NCBI RefSeq assembly: GCF_044628455.1
Contig: NZ_JBIYZW010000002.1
Span: forward strand, 124,001-188,000
From: Solirubrum sp044628455
GTDB taxonomy: Bacteria; Bacteroidota; Bacteroidia; Cytophagales; Hymenobacteraceae
Direction of reading: 5' to 3'
DNA: 64,000 nucleotides
Shown here piece after piece: positions 8,090 to 16,407 of this stretch. The number at the start of each line of letters is the position of its first letter. Within the stretch, counting starts at the first letter, position 1. The notes beneath the pieces were generated by a model. The model ran no database searches. It was not told the origin of the DNA and saw nothing but the letters and a program-made list of their open reading frames with translations. Position numbers and translations under genes: made by a program.

Positions 8090-9853
8090 TTATTTGTACA
8101 TCGCCTCGATGATATCCTGGTAGTTGGTGCTCACCACTTTGCGCTTGATGGACAGCTTGGGCGTCATTTCACCCGACTCGATGGTCCAAGCCTTGGGCAG
8201 CAGCACTTCCTTTTTCACCTGCTCCCACTGGGCGAAGCTCTGGTTGTACTTGCCCACCAGCTCGTGGTACATCTTCTGCACCTGCGGGTCCTGCACAATC
8301 TGCTCGGGCGAAGTGTAGGTTACGCCGTTGCGCTGGCACCAGGCCTGCAGCGCGTCGAAAGCCGGCACGATGAGCGCGCCGGGGAACTTCTGCCCGTCGC
8401 CCACCACCATGGCCTGCTCGATGAGCGGCGACTCTTTCAGGCGGTTTTCCAGCAGCTGCGGGGCCACATACTTGCCGCCCGAGGTCTTGAACATCTCCTT
8501 TTTGCGGTCGGTGATTTTCAGGAAGCGGCCCTTCACGAACTCGCCGATGTCGCCGGTGTGGAACCAGCCGTCGGCGTCAATGACCTCGGCCGTCAGCTCA
8601 GGCTTGTTGTAGTAGCCCTTCATCACCGACTCCGACTTGGTCAGGATTTCGCCGTCGGCGGCAATTTTCACCTCGGTATTGGCAATGATGGGGCCGACGG
8701 TGCCGATGAGGTTATTCTCGGGCTCGAAGCCCCCCACGGCAATTACCGGCGAGGTTTCCGTCAGGCCGTAGCCTTCCATTACCCGGATGTCAGCGGCCCA
8801 GAACACGCGGGCCAAGCGTGGCTGCAGCGCTCCGCCGCCCGACACGATAACGCGGATGTTGCCGCCGAGGGCTTCCTGCCACTTCGAGAAGATGAGCTTG
8901 CGGGCCAGCTTGAGCTGGGTGTTGTAGAAGAAGCCCTTGTCTTCCTGCGTGTCGTAGGTCAGGCCCAGGTTCAGGGCCCAGAAGAACAGGTTTTTCTTCA
9001 CGCCCGTCAGGTCATGACCCTTGGCTACGATCTTGTCGTAGACTTTTTCCAGCAGGCGCGGCACGGTGGTGAAGATGGTGGGCTTCACCTCGCGCAGGTT
9101 GTCGGCAATGGTTTCCATGCTCTCGGCGTAGTAAATGCTCACGCCGTTGATCATGTAGAGGTAGGTCACCATCCGCTCGAAGATGTGGCAGAGCGGCAGA
9201 AAGCTCAGGGCCGTGTCGTCCTTAGTCACCGGCACAAAGGGCTGCGAGTTGCGGCAGTTGCTCAGGATGTTATTGTGGGTGAGCATCACACCCTTGGGAA
9301 AGCCGGTGGTGCCCGAGGTGTAGATGAGCGTGAGCAGATCTTCGGGTTGCACCGCGGCCTTCATGCGCTCCAGCTCGGCTTTGTCGCCGCTCTGGCCCAT
9401 TTCCAGCAGCTCATCGAAGTGGCGGGCGCCGGGGATTTTGTCGAAGGTGAAGATGTTTTCGGCCGGAATGCCCTGACCCGCAATGGCGGCCTGCACCTTG
9501 TCGTACAAGTCCTGGGTCGATACCAGCACGGCTTTCACGCCCGCGTCGCCGAAGATGTACTTGTAGTCGTCGGACGTGATGGTGGGGTACATGGGCACCG
9601 ACACGGCCCCGAGCTGGGCAATGCCGAAGTCAGACATGAGCCACTCGGGGCGGTTCATCGAGATGATGGCCACCTTGTCGTCTTTGCCAATGCCGATTTT
9701 GCGCAAGCCCAGGCTCACCTGCTCGGCTTTGTCGCGCAACTGCTGGGTGCTGATTTTGGCCCACTGGCCGTTCTGCTTCGAGGCCAGGCAGTCGGCTTTG
9801 GGAAAATTGGAGAGCTGGCGGGGCAGAATATCAAACGAGCGGCGAACGTCCAT
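8090..9853 (-). CDS. Long-chain fatty acid--CoA ligase
   Basis: A 587-residue adenylate-forming enzyme that activates free fatty acids to acyl-CoA with ATP, feeding the neighbouring beta-oxidation genes. Diagnostic motifs are the phosphate loop LIYTSGTTGFPKGVMLTHNN, GYGLTETSPV, DGWFHTGDIGEF and the hinge/lysine region KEMFKTSGGKYVAPQLLEN. Length and motif order fit the FadD/FAA (AMP-forming) family with the long-chain insertion. It has its own terminator and is divergent from the arginase-like gene, so it is probably a separate transcript from the MarR cluster. Confidence 0.95.
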   Translation of the reverse strand: MDVRRSFDILPRQLSNFPKADCLASKQNGQWAKISTQQLRDKAEQVSLGLRKIGIGKDDKVAIISMNRPEWLMSDFGIAQLGAVSVPMYPTITSDDYKYIFGDAGVKAVLVSTQDLYDKVQAAIAGQGIPAENIFTFDKIPGARHFDELLEMGQSGDKAELERMKAAVQPEDLLTLIYTSGTTGFPKGVMLTHNNILSNCRNSQPFVPVTKDDTALSFLPLCHIFERMVTYLYMINGVSIYYAESMETIADNLREVKPTIFTTVPRLLEKVYDKIVAKGHDLTGVKKNLFFWALNLGLTYDTQEDKGFFYNTQLKLARKLIFSKWQEALGGNIRVIVSGGGALQPRLARVFWAADIRVMEGYGLTETSPVIAVGGFEPENNLIGTVGPIIANTEVKIAADGEILTKSESVMKGYYNKPELTAEVIDADGWFHTGDIGEFVKGRFLKITDRKKEMFKTSGGKYVAPQLLENRLKESPLIEQAMVVGDGQKFPGALIVPAFDALQAWCQRNGVTYTSPEQIVQDPQVQKMYHELVGKYNQSFAQWEQVKKEVLLPKAWTIESGEMTPKLSIKRKVVSTNYQDIIEAMYK

Positions 9854-9953
9854 GCGGAGAAGGGAAACGAGGGTAAGACAGCTGAAATAAATGGATTTTT
9901 CGGCGGAAAGTCTACGAGCCCATCAAACGAGGACGAGTAGCCGGGGTTTTTAG

Positions 9954-9961
9954 TAGTTTTG
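9954..9961 (+). promoter_or_regulatory. -7 promoter element of the arginase-like gene
   Basis: TAGTTTTG matches the Bacteroidota -7 consensus TAnnTTTG and lies 43 bases before the GTG start at 10005. No clear -33 TTTG is seen at the ideal distance. Confidence 0.55.
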
Positions 9962-10004
9962 ACACAGCAGTTTTTGGGCATTTTCTCCGCTGCACCCGTT
10001 TGCC

Positions 10005-11147
10005 GTGAATCTGGCTTTGTTTTTCGACTCCCTGGCCGACGAGGTCCCCGCGCGGGGCGCCACCGCGCTGGGAGCCCACGTCGGCCGGTTCGTGGATACC
10101 TTCCCCGACTGGCGCGCCGCCGACCTGGCGTTGATCGGGCTGAACGAGTGGCGCGGCAGCGCGGCGGGCGCCCCCGCCCTGCCCGCCGCCGACACCGTGC
10201 GCGAACGGTTTTACGCCCTGCAGCGCGGCGCCGGCCCCTGCCGGCTGGTTGACCTGGGCAACCTGCGCAACGGCCTCACGCTGGAAGACACCTACCTGCG
10301 GCTGCGCGAAATTGTGGCCGCCCTGCTCGAGCACAACACCGTACCCATCCTTCTGGGCGGCTCCCACGACCTCGACATCGGGCAGTTTCTGGCCTACGAA
10401 ACCCTGGAGCGCCCCGTGAGTTTGACCTGCATCGACGCCCGCGTGGACATGGTGGAGGACGACGACGCGCCCGCCGAGGCCAACCACCTGCGCCGGGTGC
10501 TCATGCACGAGCCCAACTTCCTGTTCAACTTCGGCCAGCTGGGCCACCAGCAGTACCTGGTGCCCACCAGTGTGCTGGCTGCCCTGGAAAAGCTGCACTT
10601 TGAAACCCTGCGCCTGGGCCAGATCCGCGACGACGTGCGCCAGGCCGAGCCGCTGCTGCGCCAGGCCGACCTGGTGAGCTTCGATCTGGCGGCGCTGCGC
10701 TGGCCCGAGTTTCCGGGCTACTCTCCGGCCTCGCCCTTCGGCCTGACGGCCGAGGAAGCCGCCCAGCTGTGCTGGTACGCGGGCCACAACGACCTGCTCA
10801 CCAGCATCGGCCTCTACGGCTACCGCCCCGACCACGACCAGCACGGCCTGGCCGCCGCCACCGTGGCCACCATGCTCTGGTATTTCGTGGAGGGCTACTA
10901 CCACCGCCGCCACGAAACCGACTTCCAGAGCCGCCGCTTCATTCGCTACGCCGTGGGCCTGCCCGGCAACCCCGCCAAGCTGGTATTCTACAAGGCCAAA
11001 CGCACCGAGAAGTGGTGGATGGAAGTGGAAAGCCTCGCCGACCACGCCGTGCGCCGCATCGTGCCCTGCAGCTACCAGGATTACCTGCGCGCCGCCCAGG
11101 GCGACCTGCCCAACCGCTGGATCCTCACCCAAGCCCTGCTGGGTTAA
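10005..11147 (+). CDS. Arginase-fold (formimidoylglutamase-like) protein with altered metal site
   Basis: A 380-residue protein whose core follows the ureohydrolase fold: VPILLGGSHDLDIG for the first metal motif, TCIDARVDMVE for the second and LVSFDLAALRWPEFPG for the third. In active arginases these read GGDHS, DAHxD and SFDxDxxDP. Here the His of the second motif is Arg and the second Asp of the third is Ala, so two of the six Mn ligands are missing. Catalysis by the usual mechanism is therefore doubtful. The GTG start follows a -7 element by about 45 bases. A cytochrome b5-like gene follows closely on the same strand. Confidence 0.8.
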   Translation: MNLALFFDSLADEVPARGATALGAHVGRFVDTFPDWRAADLALIGLNEWRGSAAGAPALPAADTVRERFYALQRGAGPCRLVDLGNLRNGLTLEDTYLRLREIVAALLEHNTVPILLGGSHDLDIGQFLAYETLERPVSLTCIDARVDMVEDDDAPAEANHLRRVLMHEPNFLFNFGQLGHQQYLVPTSVLAALEKLHFETLRLGQIRDDVRQAEPLLRQADLVSFDLAALRWPEFPGYSPASPFGLTAEEAAQLCWYAGHNDLLTSIGLYGYRPDHDQHGLAAATVATMLWYFVEGYYHRRHETDFQSRRFIRYAVGLPGNPAKLVFYKAKRTEKWWMEVESLADHAVRRIVPCSYQDYLRAAQGDLPNRWILTQALLG

Positions 11148-11177
11148 TTAATAATTAGTAATTCATAATTATTAATT
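11146..11177. repeat. Mirrored-word spacer repeat (TAATTAATAATT class)
   Basis: AATTAATAATTA (11146-11157) pairs perfectly with TAATTATTAATT (11166-11177) around an 8-base loop. The left arm begins inside the stop codon of the arginase-like gene. The same word forms the spacer at 54328-54352. Confidence 0.8.
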
Positions 11178-11179
11178 GC

Positions 11180-11473
11180 TTGGACACGCCTCCGCCCCAC
11201 ATTCCCAGCACGGCCGATGGCACGGCCATAGCCACCACGCCGGAGTACACGGTGCACCAGCTGGCTCTGCGCAACGGCCAGGACCGGCCCGAAATCTGGT
11301 TTGCCTACCGCGGCCTGATCTACGACGTGACCCGGTCGCGGCTCTGGCGCCGGGGCAACCACTACGAGCACTGGGCTGGCCAGGACCTGACCAAGGAGCT
11401 CGACGCTGACGCTCCGCACACGGTGAACGTGCTCGATAAATTCCACGTGGTCGGCCGGCTGAAAATTGGGTAA
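11180..11473 (+). CDS. Cytochrome b5-like heme/steroid-binding domain protein
   Basis: A 97-residue single-domain protein. EYTVHQLALRNGQDRPEIWF, then AYRGLIYDVTRSRLWRRG, HYEHWAGQDLTKELDADAPH and VLDKFHVVGRL follow the pattern of the small bacterial Cyt-b5 family (YTxxELxxxNGxDxxxxxVAxxGxVYDVT). His residues in the HYEHWAG and DAPH segments are candidate heme ligands. There is no signal peptide or membrane segment, so it should be cytoplasmic. TTG at 11180 is the only plausible start in the frame. Its short distance to the upstream arginase-like gene suggests co-transcription. Confidence 0.85.
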   Translation: MDTPPPHIPSTADGTAIATTPEYTVHQLALRNGQDRPEIWFAYRGLIYDVTRSRLWRRGNHYEHWAGQDLTKELDADAPHTVNVLDKFHVVGRLKIG

Positions 11474-11478
11474 TACGT

Positions 11479-11545
11479 GACAGGTGACACGTAACAGGTT
11501 AGAAGAACGAACTTGTTGCCTGTCACCTGTTACGTGTCACCTCAT
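11479..11545. repeat. Mirrored-word spacer repeat (GTGACACGTAACAGG class)
   Basis: AGGTGACACGTAACAGGT (11482-11499) and ACCTGTTACGTGTCACCT (11525-11542) form a perfect 18-bp inverted repeat with a 25-base loop, upstream of murQ. An extra GACAGGTGACA word overlaps the left arm. Related words occur at 56262-56332. Confidence 0.85.
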
Positions 11546-11564
11546 CACCTATCTCCCCAAAAAC

Positions 11565-12371
11565 ATGAGCACTACCGAAAGTCCTTCGCAGTTCGATCAC
11601 CTCGAAACCCTGCCTACTGCCCAGCTGTTGGCCGGCATCAACCAGCTCGACCAGACCGTACCGCAGGCCGTGGCCCGGGCGCTGCCGCAGCTGGAGGCAT
11701 TGGTTGAGGCCACCGTGGCGCGGCTGGGAGCAGGCGGACGGCTGTTTTACATTGGGGCGGGCACCAGCGGGCGGCTGGGCATTCTGGATGCCTCGGAGTG
11801 CCCGCCCACTTTCGGCGTGCCGCACGGCCTGGTAGTGGGCCTCATTGCCGGCGGCGACACCGCCATTCGCCGGGCCGTGGAAAATGCCGAGGACGATGCC
11901 GAGCAGGCCTGGCGCGACCTGCAGGCCCACGACATCAACGAGCGGGACATCGTGGTGGGTATTGCCGCCTCGGGCCGCACGCCCTACGTGATTGGTGGGC
12001 TGCAGCAGGCGCGGGCGCACGGGCTGGCCACCGGCTGCGTGGTGTGCAACGCCGGCTCGGCAGTAGCGGCCGCGGCCGAGTTCCCGGTAGAAGTCGTTAC
12101 CGGCCCCGAGTTCGTTACGGGCAGCACGCGCATGAAGGCCGGCACCGCCCAGAAGCTGGTGCTCAACATACTCACTACCGCCACTATGATTCGGCTGGGC
12201 CGGGTGAAGGGCAACAAGATGGTGGACATGCAGCTCAGCAACGCCAAGCTGGTCGACCGCGGGCAGCGCATGCTGATGGACGAGCTGGGCATCAATCAGG
12301 AGAAAGCCGCCGAGCTGCTGGAGCTGCACGGCTCGGTGCGGGCGGCCCTGGCGGCGCACCACGGGCACTAA
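11565..12371 (+). CDS. murQ: N-acetylmuramic acid 6-phosphate etherase
   Basis: A 268-residue SIS-domain enzyme that splits the D-lactyl ether of MurNAc-6-phosphate to give GlcNAc-6-phosphate and lactate in peptidoglycan recycling. Family signatures are IGAGTSGRLGILDASECPPTFG, with the catalytic Glu in DASECPP, ENAEDDAEQAW with a second acidic residue, and GSTRMKAGTAQKLVLNILTT. The ORF is open further upstream, but the ATG at 11565 (MSTTESPSQFDHLETLP) gives the normal N-terminus, and the stretch before it is repeat. The ~270-residue length is slightly short because the C-terminal helical tail ends early. Confidence 0.95.
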   Translation: MSTTESPSQFDHLETLPTAQLLAGINQLDQTVPQAVARALPQLEALVEATVARLGAGGRLFYIGAGTSGRLGILDASECPPTFGVPHGLVVGLIAGGDTAIRRAVENAEDDAEQAWRDLQAHDINERDIVVGIAASGRTPYVIGGLQQARAHGLATGCVVCNAGSAVAAAAEFPVEVVTGPEFVTGSTRMKAGTAQKLVLNILTTATMIRLGRVKGNKMVDMQLSNAKLVDRGQRMLMDELGINQEKAAELLELHGSVRAALAAHHGH

Positions 12372-12424
12372 AAGGTGCTTTCAGAGTGCTGACCAATGAG
12401 CCGCATAACCTATCGAGGCAGGGA

Positions 12425-12697
12425 ATGGCTCCTCTGCTGATCGTGCAGAGCGTCCTCATAGTCTACCAACTGCTGGTTATGGGTTATTTCGGCACTTACG
12501 GCGGCCCCTTCATTCTGCTCGTCATGCCCATCGAAATTCCGGTCTGCTTGGGGCTACTGTGGAAGAGCGTAGCAGCCTTGCGAAGTCAAAGGCACGGGTT
12601 AGCGGCTGTTTTGGTGCTGTTTGGGCTGCCGGGCGTCTTGGCCCTGCTTGGAATTGTTTATGTGATTCTGACCAACCTGATAGCACGGGCTGCGTGA
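12425..12697 (+). CDS. Small hydrophobic membrane protein, unknown function
   Basis: A 90-residue protein beginning MAPLLIVQSVLIVYQLLVMG. Three hydrophobic segments are visible (about 2-18, 25-43 and 55-83) with a short basic loop (RSQRHG) between the second and third. The frame also runs open through murQ, but only this part has protein-like hydrophobic periodicity. It begins 53 bases after the murQ stop. No family recognised; the gene call rests on composition alone. Confidence 0.55.
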   Translation: MAPLLIVQSVLIVYQLLVMGYFGTYGGPFILLVMPIEIPVCLGLLWKSVAALRSQRHGLAAVLVLFGLPGVLALLGIVYVILTNLIARAA

Positions 12698-12819
12698 GTC
12701 GCGCAGGCGGCAGGACCAAATTGGTCTGTCCGGGCGAACAGTCTGGTAAAGTTCGGCGTTAGGAAAAAGCCCGGCTTCAGTGCCGAGCTTGTATACCTAG
12801 CCTGCCTTCAGCCAGCCCT

Positions 12820-13386
12820 ATGCATACCATCGAGCCCCACTACCACTGGATGGAGCTGTACTCCGCCTCCGAAGACCCCCGCTCGCCGCTGTTCGAGGCC
12901 GAGAACAGCATCGATTCGTTTACCCACCACGTCTACGGCTACTACATCCACCCGCAGTGGGACACGATGGAGTCGGACACGCTGTTTCTGAAAATCCTGT
13001 TCGTCGACTACGAGCAGCAGGTGGGCGTCATCGAGTTCATCGGCGAGTGGAACGACGCCATCGAAAACGACATCATGCACCTCAAGCGCAGCATCATCGA
13101 CCCCATGGTGCACGAGGGCATCCGCCGCTTCATTCTTATCGGAGAAAACGTGTTCAACTTCCACGGCTCCGACGACTCATACTACGAAGAGTGGTTTGAG
13201 GACGTGGAAGACGGCTGGATTGCGGCGGTGGGCTTTCAGGACCACGTGGCCCGCGAAATGCGCCAGTACAACCTCGACTCCTACATCAACTTCGGCGGGC
13301 AGCTCGACGAGCTGCCCTGGCGCACCTACCCGCCCAAGCAGCTGGTGAGCGTGGTCGACGGGCTGCTGCAGCGCCGCCTCGGCTAA
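12820..13386 (+). CDS. Conserved-looking hypothetical protein, acidic
   Basis: A 188-residue acidic, soluble protein starting MHTIEPHYHWMELYSASEDP. It is rich in aromatic residues and Asp/Glu, with no signal peptide and no membrane segment. The middle part (LFVDYEQQVGVIEFIGEW, RRFILIGENVFNFHG) alternates beta-strand-like and helical stretches, suggesting one globular alpha/beta domain. I recognise no motif. It is a single gene between murQ/small membrane gene and a convergent lipoprotein gene, with a strong terminator behind it. Confidence 0.85.
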   Translation: MHTIEPHYHWMELYSASEDPRSPLFEAENSIDSFTHHVYGYYIHPQWDTMESDTLFLKILFVDYEQQVGVIEFIGEWNDAIENDIMHLKRSIIDPMVHEGIRRFILIGENVFNFHGSDDSYYEEWFEDVEDGWIAAVGFQDHVAREMRQYNLDSYINFGGQLDELPWRTYPPKQLVSVVDGLLQRRLG

Positions 13387-13404
13387 CGGTGGCCCCATTA
13401 AACG

Positions 13405-13440
13405 CAACAGGGCTCCTCTGCCAGCAGAGGAGCCCTGTTG
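13405..13440. terminator. Bidirectional terminator hairpin
   Basis: CAACAGGGCTCCTCTG (13405-13420) and CAGAGGAGCCCTGTTG (13425-13440) form a perfect 16-bp stem with a CCAG loop, between two convergent genes. Confidence 0.85.
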
Positions 13441-13466
13441 ATTGGCCCGAAGGGCCAGGTCAGTAA

Positions 13467-13718
13467 TTACTGAGCCGGGGTCGTAGCGGGAGCTTCGGTG
13501 GTAGCAGCCGGGGCGGTAGCGCCTTCTTCTACAGCTTCAGCGGTGGTTTCGGCCGAGTCACGTACAGCGTCAGCAGCGTTTTCCATGGCGTCAGCCTGGG
13601 CTTCGCCAGCAGCTTCTACGTTTTCAGCAGCTTGCTCGTTAGCGTTTTCGGTTTTGCTGTCGCACGAAGCAAACGAGAACGAAGCAGCGGCCAGGGCCAG
13701 GAACAGTACCTTTTTCAT
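13467..13718 (-). CDS. Small Ala/Glu-rich lipoprotein
   Basis: An 83-residue protein with a clear lipoprotein signal, MKKVLFLALAAASFSFASC, where the lipobox Cys is residue 19. The mature part is low complexity, rich in Ala, Glu, Thr and Asn (ENVEAAGEAQADAMENAADAV), and probably forms an extended helix, ending in an Ala/Thr/Pro tail. It is likely tethered to the inner or outer membrane. Similar short lipoproteins are common in this group but have no assigned role. Confidence 0.8.
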   Translation of the reverse strand: MKKVLFLALAAASFSFASCDSKTENANEQAAENVEAAGEAQADAMENAADAVRDSAETTAEAVEEGATAPAATTEAPATTPAQ

Positions 13719-13859
13719 GGTAAGGGGTGTGGTGAAAAGTGAAATGTCTGAGTTCAGATTCGCCGCTTGACAGCGGCAAATTCAGGGGTTTATACCGGCA
13801 CGGCCCGCAGGTAACCCGGGCAGCGAAAAAAATTCTGATTATTTCCTGAGCGCCCCCGA

Positions 13860-13900
13860 AACAGGAAGGGCTGCGACTTAACGTCGCAGCCCTTCCTGTT
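13860..13900 (-). terminator. Terminator downstream of der
   Basis: AACAGGAAGGGCTGCGAC (13860-13877) pairs perfectly with GTCGCAGCCCTTCCTGTT (13883-13900), an 18-bp stem with a 5-base loop, 20 bases beyond the der stop. Confidence 0.85.
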
Positions 13901-13920
13901 GGCAAACCCCAGAGGTGGAG

Positions 13921-15243
13921 TTACTTCTTGCGGTACACGATGCCGATGGGCACACCCGTGAAGTCGAAGTTTTCGCGCAGGCGGTTTTCGAGGTAACGCG
14001 TGTACGACTCCTTCACGTACTGCGGCAGGTTGCAGAAGAAGGCAAACACCGGGTTGTGGGTCGGAAGCTGCGTCACGTACTTGATGCGCACCATCTTGCC
14101 CTTCACCGACGGCGGCTGGTACTGCTCGATTTCGCGCAGCATTACCTCGTTGAGCTGCGAGGTCGGAATTTTCTTGCGCTTGTTGCCAAACACTTCCATC
14201 ACCGTCTCGATAGCCTTGTGCACGCGCTGCTTGGTGACGGTGGAGGTGAACACGATGGGCGGGTAGCTGATGGGCGCAATCCGCTTGTAAATCTCGTCCT
14301 CAAACTCCTTGGCCGTGTTGGTTTCCTTGTTCTCAATCAGGTCCCACTTGTTCACCAGGATGACGATGCCCTTGCGGTTGCGGTCGGCCAGGCCGATGAT
14401 GGCCACGTCCTGGGCCTCGATGCCGCGAGTGGCGTCGAGCATCACGATGCACACGTCCGACTCTTCCATGGCGCGCAGGGCGCGCAGGTTGGAGTAGAAC
14501 TCTACGTCCTCATCCACGCGGGCTTTGCGGCGCAGGCCGGCCGTATCCACCAGGATGAACTCGTTGCCGAAGGCGTTGTAGCGGGTGTGAATGGCGTCGC
14601 GGGTGGTGCCGGCAATGTCCGTAACGATGCTGCGCTCTTCGCCCAGCAGCACGTTCACGAACGACGACTTGCCCACGTTGGGGCGGCCGATGACGGTGAT
14701 GCGCGGAATGCCCGCGTCGGGGTCTTCCACGCCTTCTTCCTCGAAGTGGCTTACCACCGCGTCGAGCAGGTCGCCGGTGCCGGAGCCCGTCTGCGAGCTG
14801 ATGGTGAAGATGTCGCCGATGCCGATGCCCAGGGAGTAGAACTCGCCCACGGCCTGCACGCGCTGGGCCGAGTCGGCCTTGTTGCCCACCAGGTAAATGG
14901 GCTTCTTGTTGCCGTAGCGGCGCAGCACTTCGGCAAATTCCTCGTCGAGCGGGTGCAGGCCGGCGTCCAGGTCCACCAGGAACAGGACCACGGTGGCCTC
15001 GTCGATGGCCAGCTTTACCTGGCGGCGGATGCCTTCCTCGAACACGTCGTCGGAGCCCACCACGTAGCCGCCGGTGTCAATGACGGTGAAGTACTTCCCG
15101 GTCCAGTCGCCGTAGCCGTAGTGCCGGTCGCGCGTGACGCCCGACTGGTTGTCCATGATGGCCTTCCGCTCGCCGATGAGGCGGTTAAACAGGGTGGACT
15201 TGCCCACGTTCGGGCGGCCCACAATAGCAATGGTATTTCGCAT
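13921..15243 (-). CDS. der: Ribosome biogenesis GTPase Der (EngA)
   Basis: A 440-residue double-GTPase needed for 50S ribosome assembly. Two G1 motifs are visible, GRPNVGKSTLFNRL near the N-terminus and GRPNVGKSSFVNVL in the second domain. DTGGYV and DTAGLRRKARVDE follow as G3, and NKADS and NKWDL as G4. A KH-like C-terminal domain ends at FDFTGVPIGIVYRKK. The ORF opens ten codons earlier, but the ATG at 15243 (MRNTIAIVGRPNVGKS) is the usual start. Another GTPase gene, era, lies directly upstream on the same strand. Confidence 0.97.
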   Translation of the reverse strand: MRNTIAIVGRPNVGKSTLFNRLIGERKAIMDNQSGVTRDRHYGYGDWTGKYFTVIDTGGYVVGSDDVFEEGIRRQVKLAIDEATVVLFLVDLDAGLHPLDEEFAEVLRRYGNKKPIYLVGNKADSAQRVQAVGEFYSLGIGIGDIFTISSQTGSGTGDLLDAVVSHFEEEGVEDPDAGIPRITVIGRPNVGKSSFVNVLLGEERSIVTDIAGTTRDAIHTRYNAFGNEFILVDTAGLRRKARVDEDVEFYSNLRALRAMEESDVCIVMLDATRGIEAQDVAIIGLADRNRKGIVILVNKWDLIENKETNTAKEFEDEIYKRIAPISYPPIVFTSTVTKQRVHKAIETVMEVFGNKRKKIPTSQLNEVMLREIEQYQPPSVKGKMVRIKYVTQLPTHNPVFAFFCNLPQYVKESYTRYLENRLRENFDFTGVPIGIVYRKK

Positions 15244-15318
15244 GTTGCTGACCCCAGCCGTCGGTCCGACCAATTCCGCCAGTGCCCGGGGTAGTTAAGT
15301 GAGTGTGAAGGGTCGGGA

Positions 15319-15393
15319 CATTTATCATTGATCATTTAACATTTATAAGGCAGCATGAACGGCTGATAAATGATAAATGATCAATGATAAATG
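15319..15393. repeat. Mirrored-word spacer repeat (GATAAATGAT class)
   Basis: CATTTATCATTGATCATTTA (15319-15338) and its exact complement TAAATGATCAATGATAAATG (15374-15393) form a 20-bp perfect inverted repeat with a 35-base loop. An additional GATAAATGATAAATGA overlap gives alternative registers. The right arm ends one base before the era stop codon, so in the transcript the hairpin starts immediately after the era coding region. Confidence 0.85.
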
Positions 15394-15394
15394 A

Positions 15395-16294
15395 CTAATC
15401 CTGCTTGTAGCCGAAGCGGTTGAGCATTTTCGGGTCGTGGCGCCAGTTCTCGTTGACTTTGACGTGGATTTCCAGGAACACCTTTTTCTGGAAAAACTTC
15501 TCCATTTCCTCGCGCGCCCAGGTGCCCACCTTCTTGATGGCCTCGCCCTTGTTGCCGATGATGATGCCCTTCTGCGAGGCCCGCTCGGTGTAGATGATGG
15601 CCCGCATGCGGATGATGGTTTCGTCTTCCTTGAACTCCTCGATGACCACCTCGGTGCTATAGGGCACCTCTTTCTTGTAGAGCTTGAAGATTTTCTCCCG
15701 GATCATCTCCGAGGCGAAGAAACGCTCCGGTTTGTCGGTCAGCTCGTCTTTGGGGTAGAACGCCTCGTGCTCGGGCAGGCGGTCGATGATGTGGTTGAAC
15801 ACCTGCTCGGTGTTGAAGGCGTTTAGGGCCGAAATCGGGATGATTTCGGCGGCGTTGGGCATTTGCTCGCGCCAGTAGGCCATTTTGGCCTCCACTTCTT
15901 CCTGAGTGGCCTGGTCGATTTTGTTGATGAGCAGCAGCACCGGCACCTCCGAGCGGCGCAGGCGCTCCACCACCGGCTCCTCGTCGTGCTTTTCGTAGAT
16001 GTCGGTCACGAACAAAATCACGTCGGCGTCTTCCAGCGAAGAGTACACAAACGACATCATGGCCGACTGCAGCTCGTACTTGGGCTGAATGATGCCGGGC
16101 GTGTCGGAGTACACCAGCTGAAAATCGGGGCCGTTGAGAATGCCCAGGATGCGGTGGCGCGTGGTTTGGGCCTTGCTGGTAATGATGCTCAGCCGCTCGC
16201 CCACCAGCACGTTCATCAGCGTCGACTTGCCCACGTTGGGCTTGCCGATGATGCTCACGAAGCCGGCGCGGTGCGGTTTGGGGTCGGTAGTCAC
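15395..16294 (-). CDS. era: GTPase Era
   Basis: A 299-residue GTPase that binds 16S rRNA and assists 30S maturation. The G1 motif GKPNVGKSTLMNVLVGERL, SDTPGI (G3) and INKIDQ (G4) form the GTPase domain. The C-terminal KH domain carries GIIIGNKGEAIKKVGTWARE. Two GTG codons are possible starts (16318 and 16294). The first overlaps a TACCTTTG promoter element read on the same strand, so the second (16294) is chosen. Length then equals the family norm of about 300. Confidence 0.96.
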   Translation of the reverse strand: MTTDPKPHRAGFVSIIGKPNVGKSTLMNVLVGERLSIITSKAQTTRHRILGILNGPDFQLVYSDTPGIIQPKYELQSAMMSFVYSSLEDADVILFVTDIYEKHDEEPVVERLRRSEVPVLLLINKIDQATQEEVEAKMAYWREQMPNAAEIIPISALNAFNTEQVFNHIIDRLPEHEAFYPKDELTDKPERFFASEMIREKIFKLYKKEVPYSTEVVIEEFKEDETIIRMRAIIYTERASQKGIIIGNKGEAIKKVGTWAREEMEKFFQKKVFLEIHVKVNENWRHDPKMLNRFGYKQD

Positions 16295-16317
16295 GGTACA
16301 AATTCGGTTAAGGGGCA

Positions 16318-16325
16318 CAAAGGTA
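16318..16325 (-). promoter_or_regulatory. -7 promoter element of era
   Basis: On the minus strand this reads TACCTTTG, a perfect match to TAnnTTTG, 23 bases before the GTG start at 16294. It decides the start choice. Confidence 0.65.
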
Positions 16326-16407
16326 GGGCTTTATGCCCGCCCGAGCAGCATGGGCTCAATCACAGGCCGTTAGGCCGCCCCTCGGCCCACCCCGGCAGCC
16401 TGCTCCA

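Noticed and set aside
11484..11564. Longer N-terminus for MurQ
   Set aside because: These codons are translated from the 18-bp inverted repeat and have no counterpart in the family.
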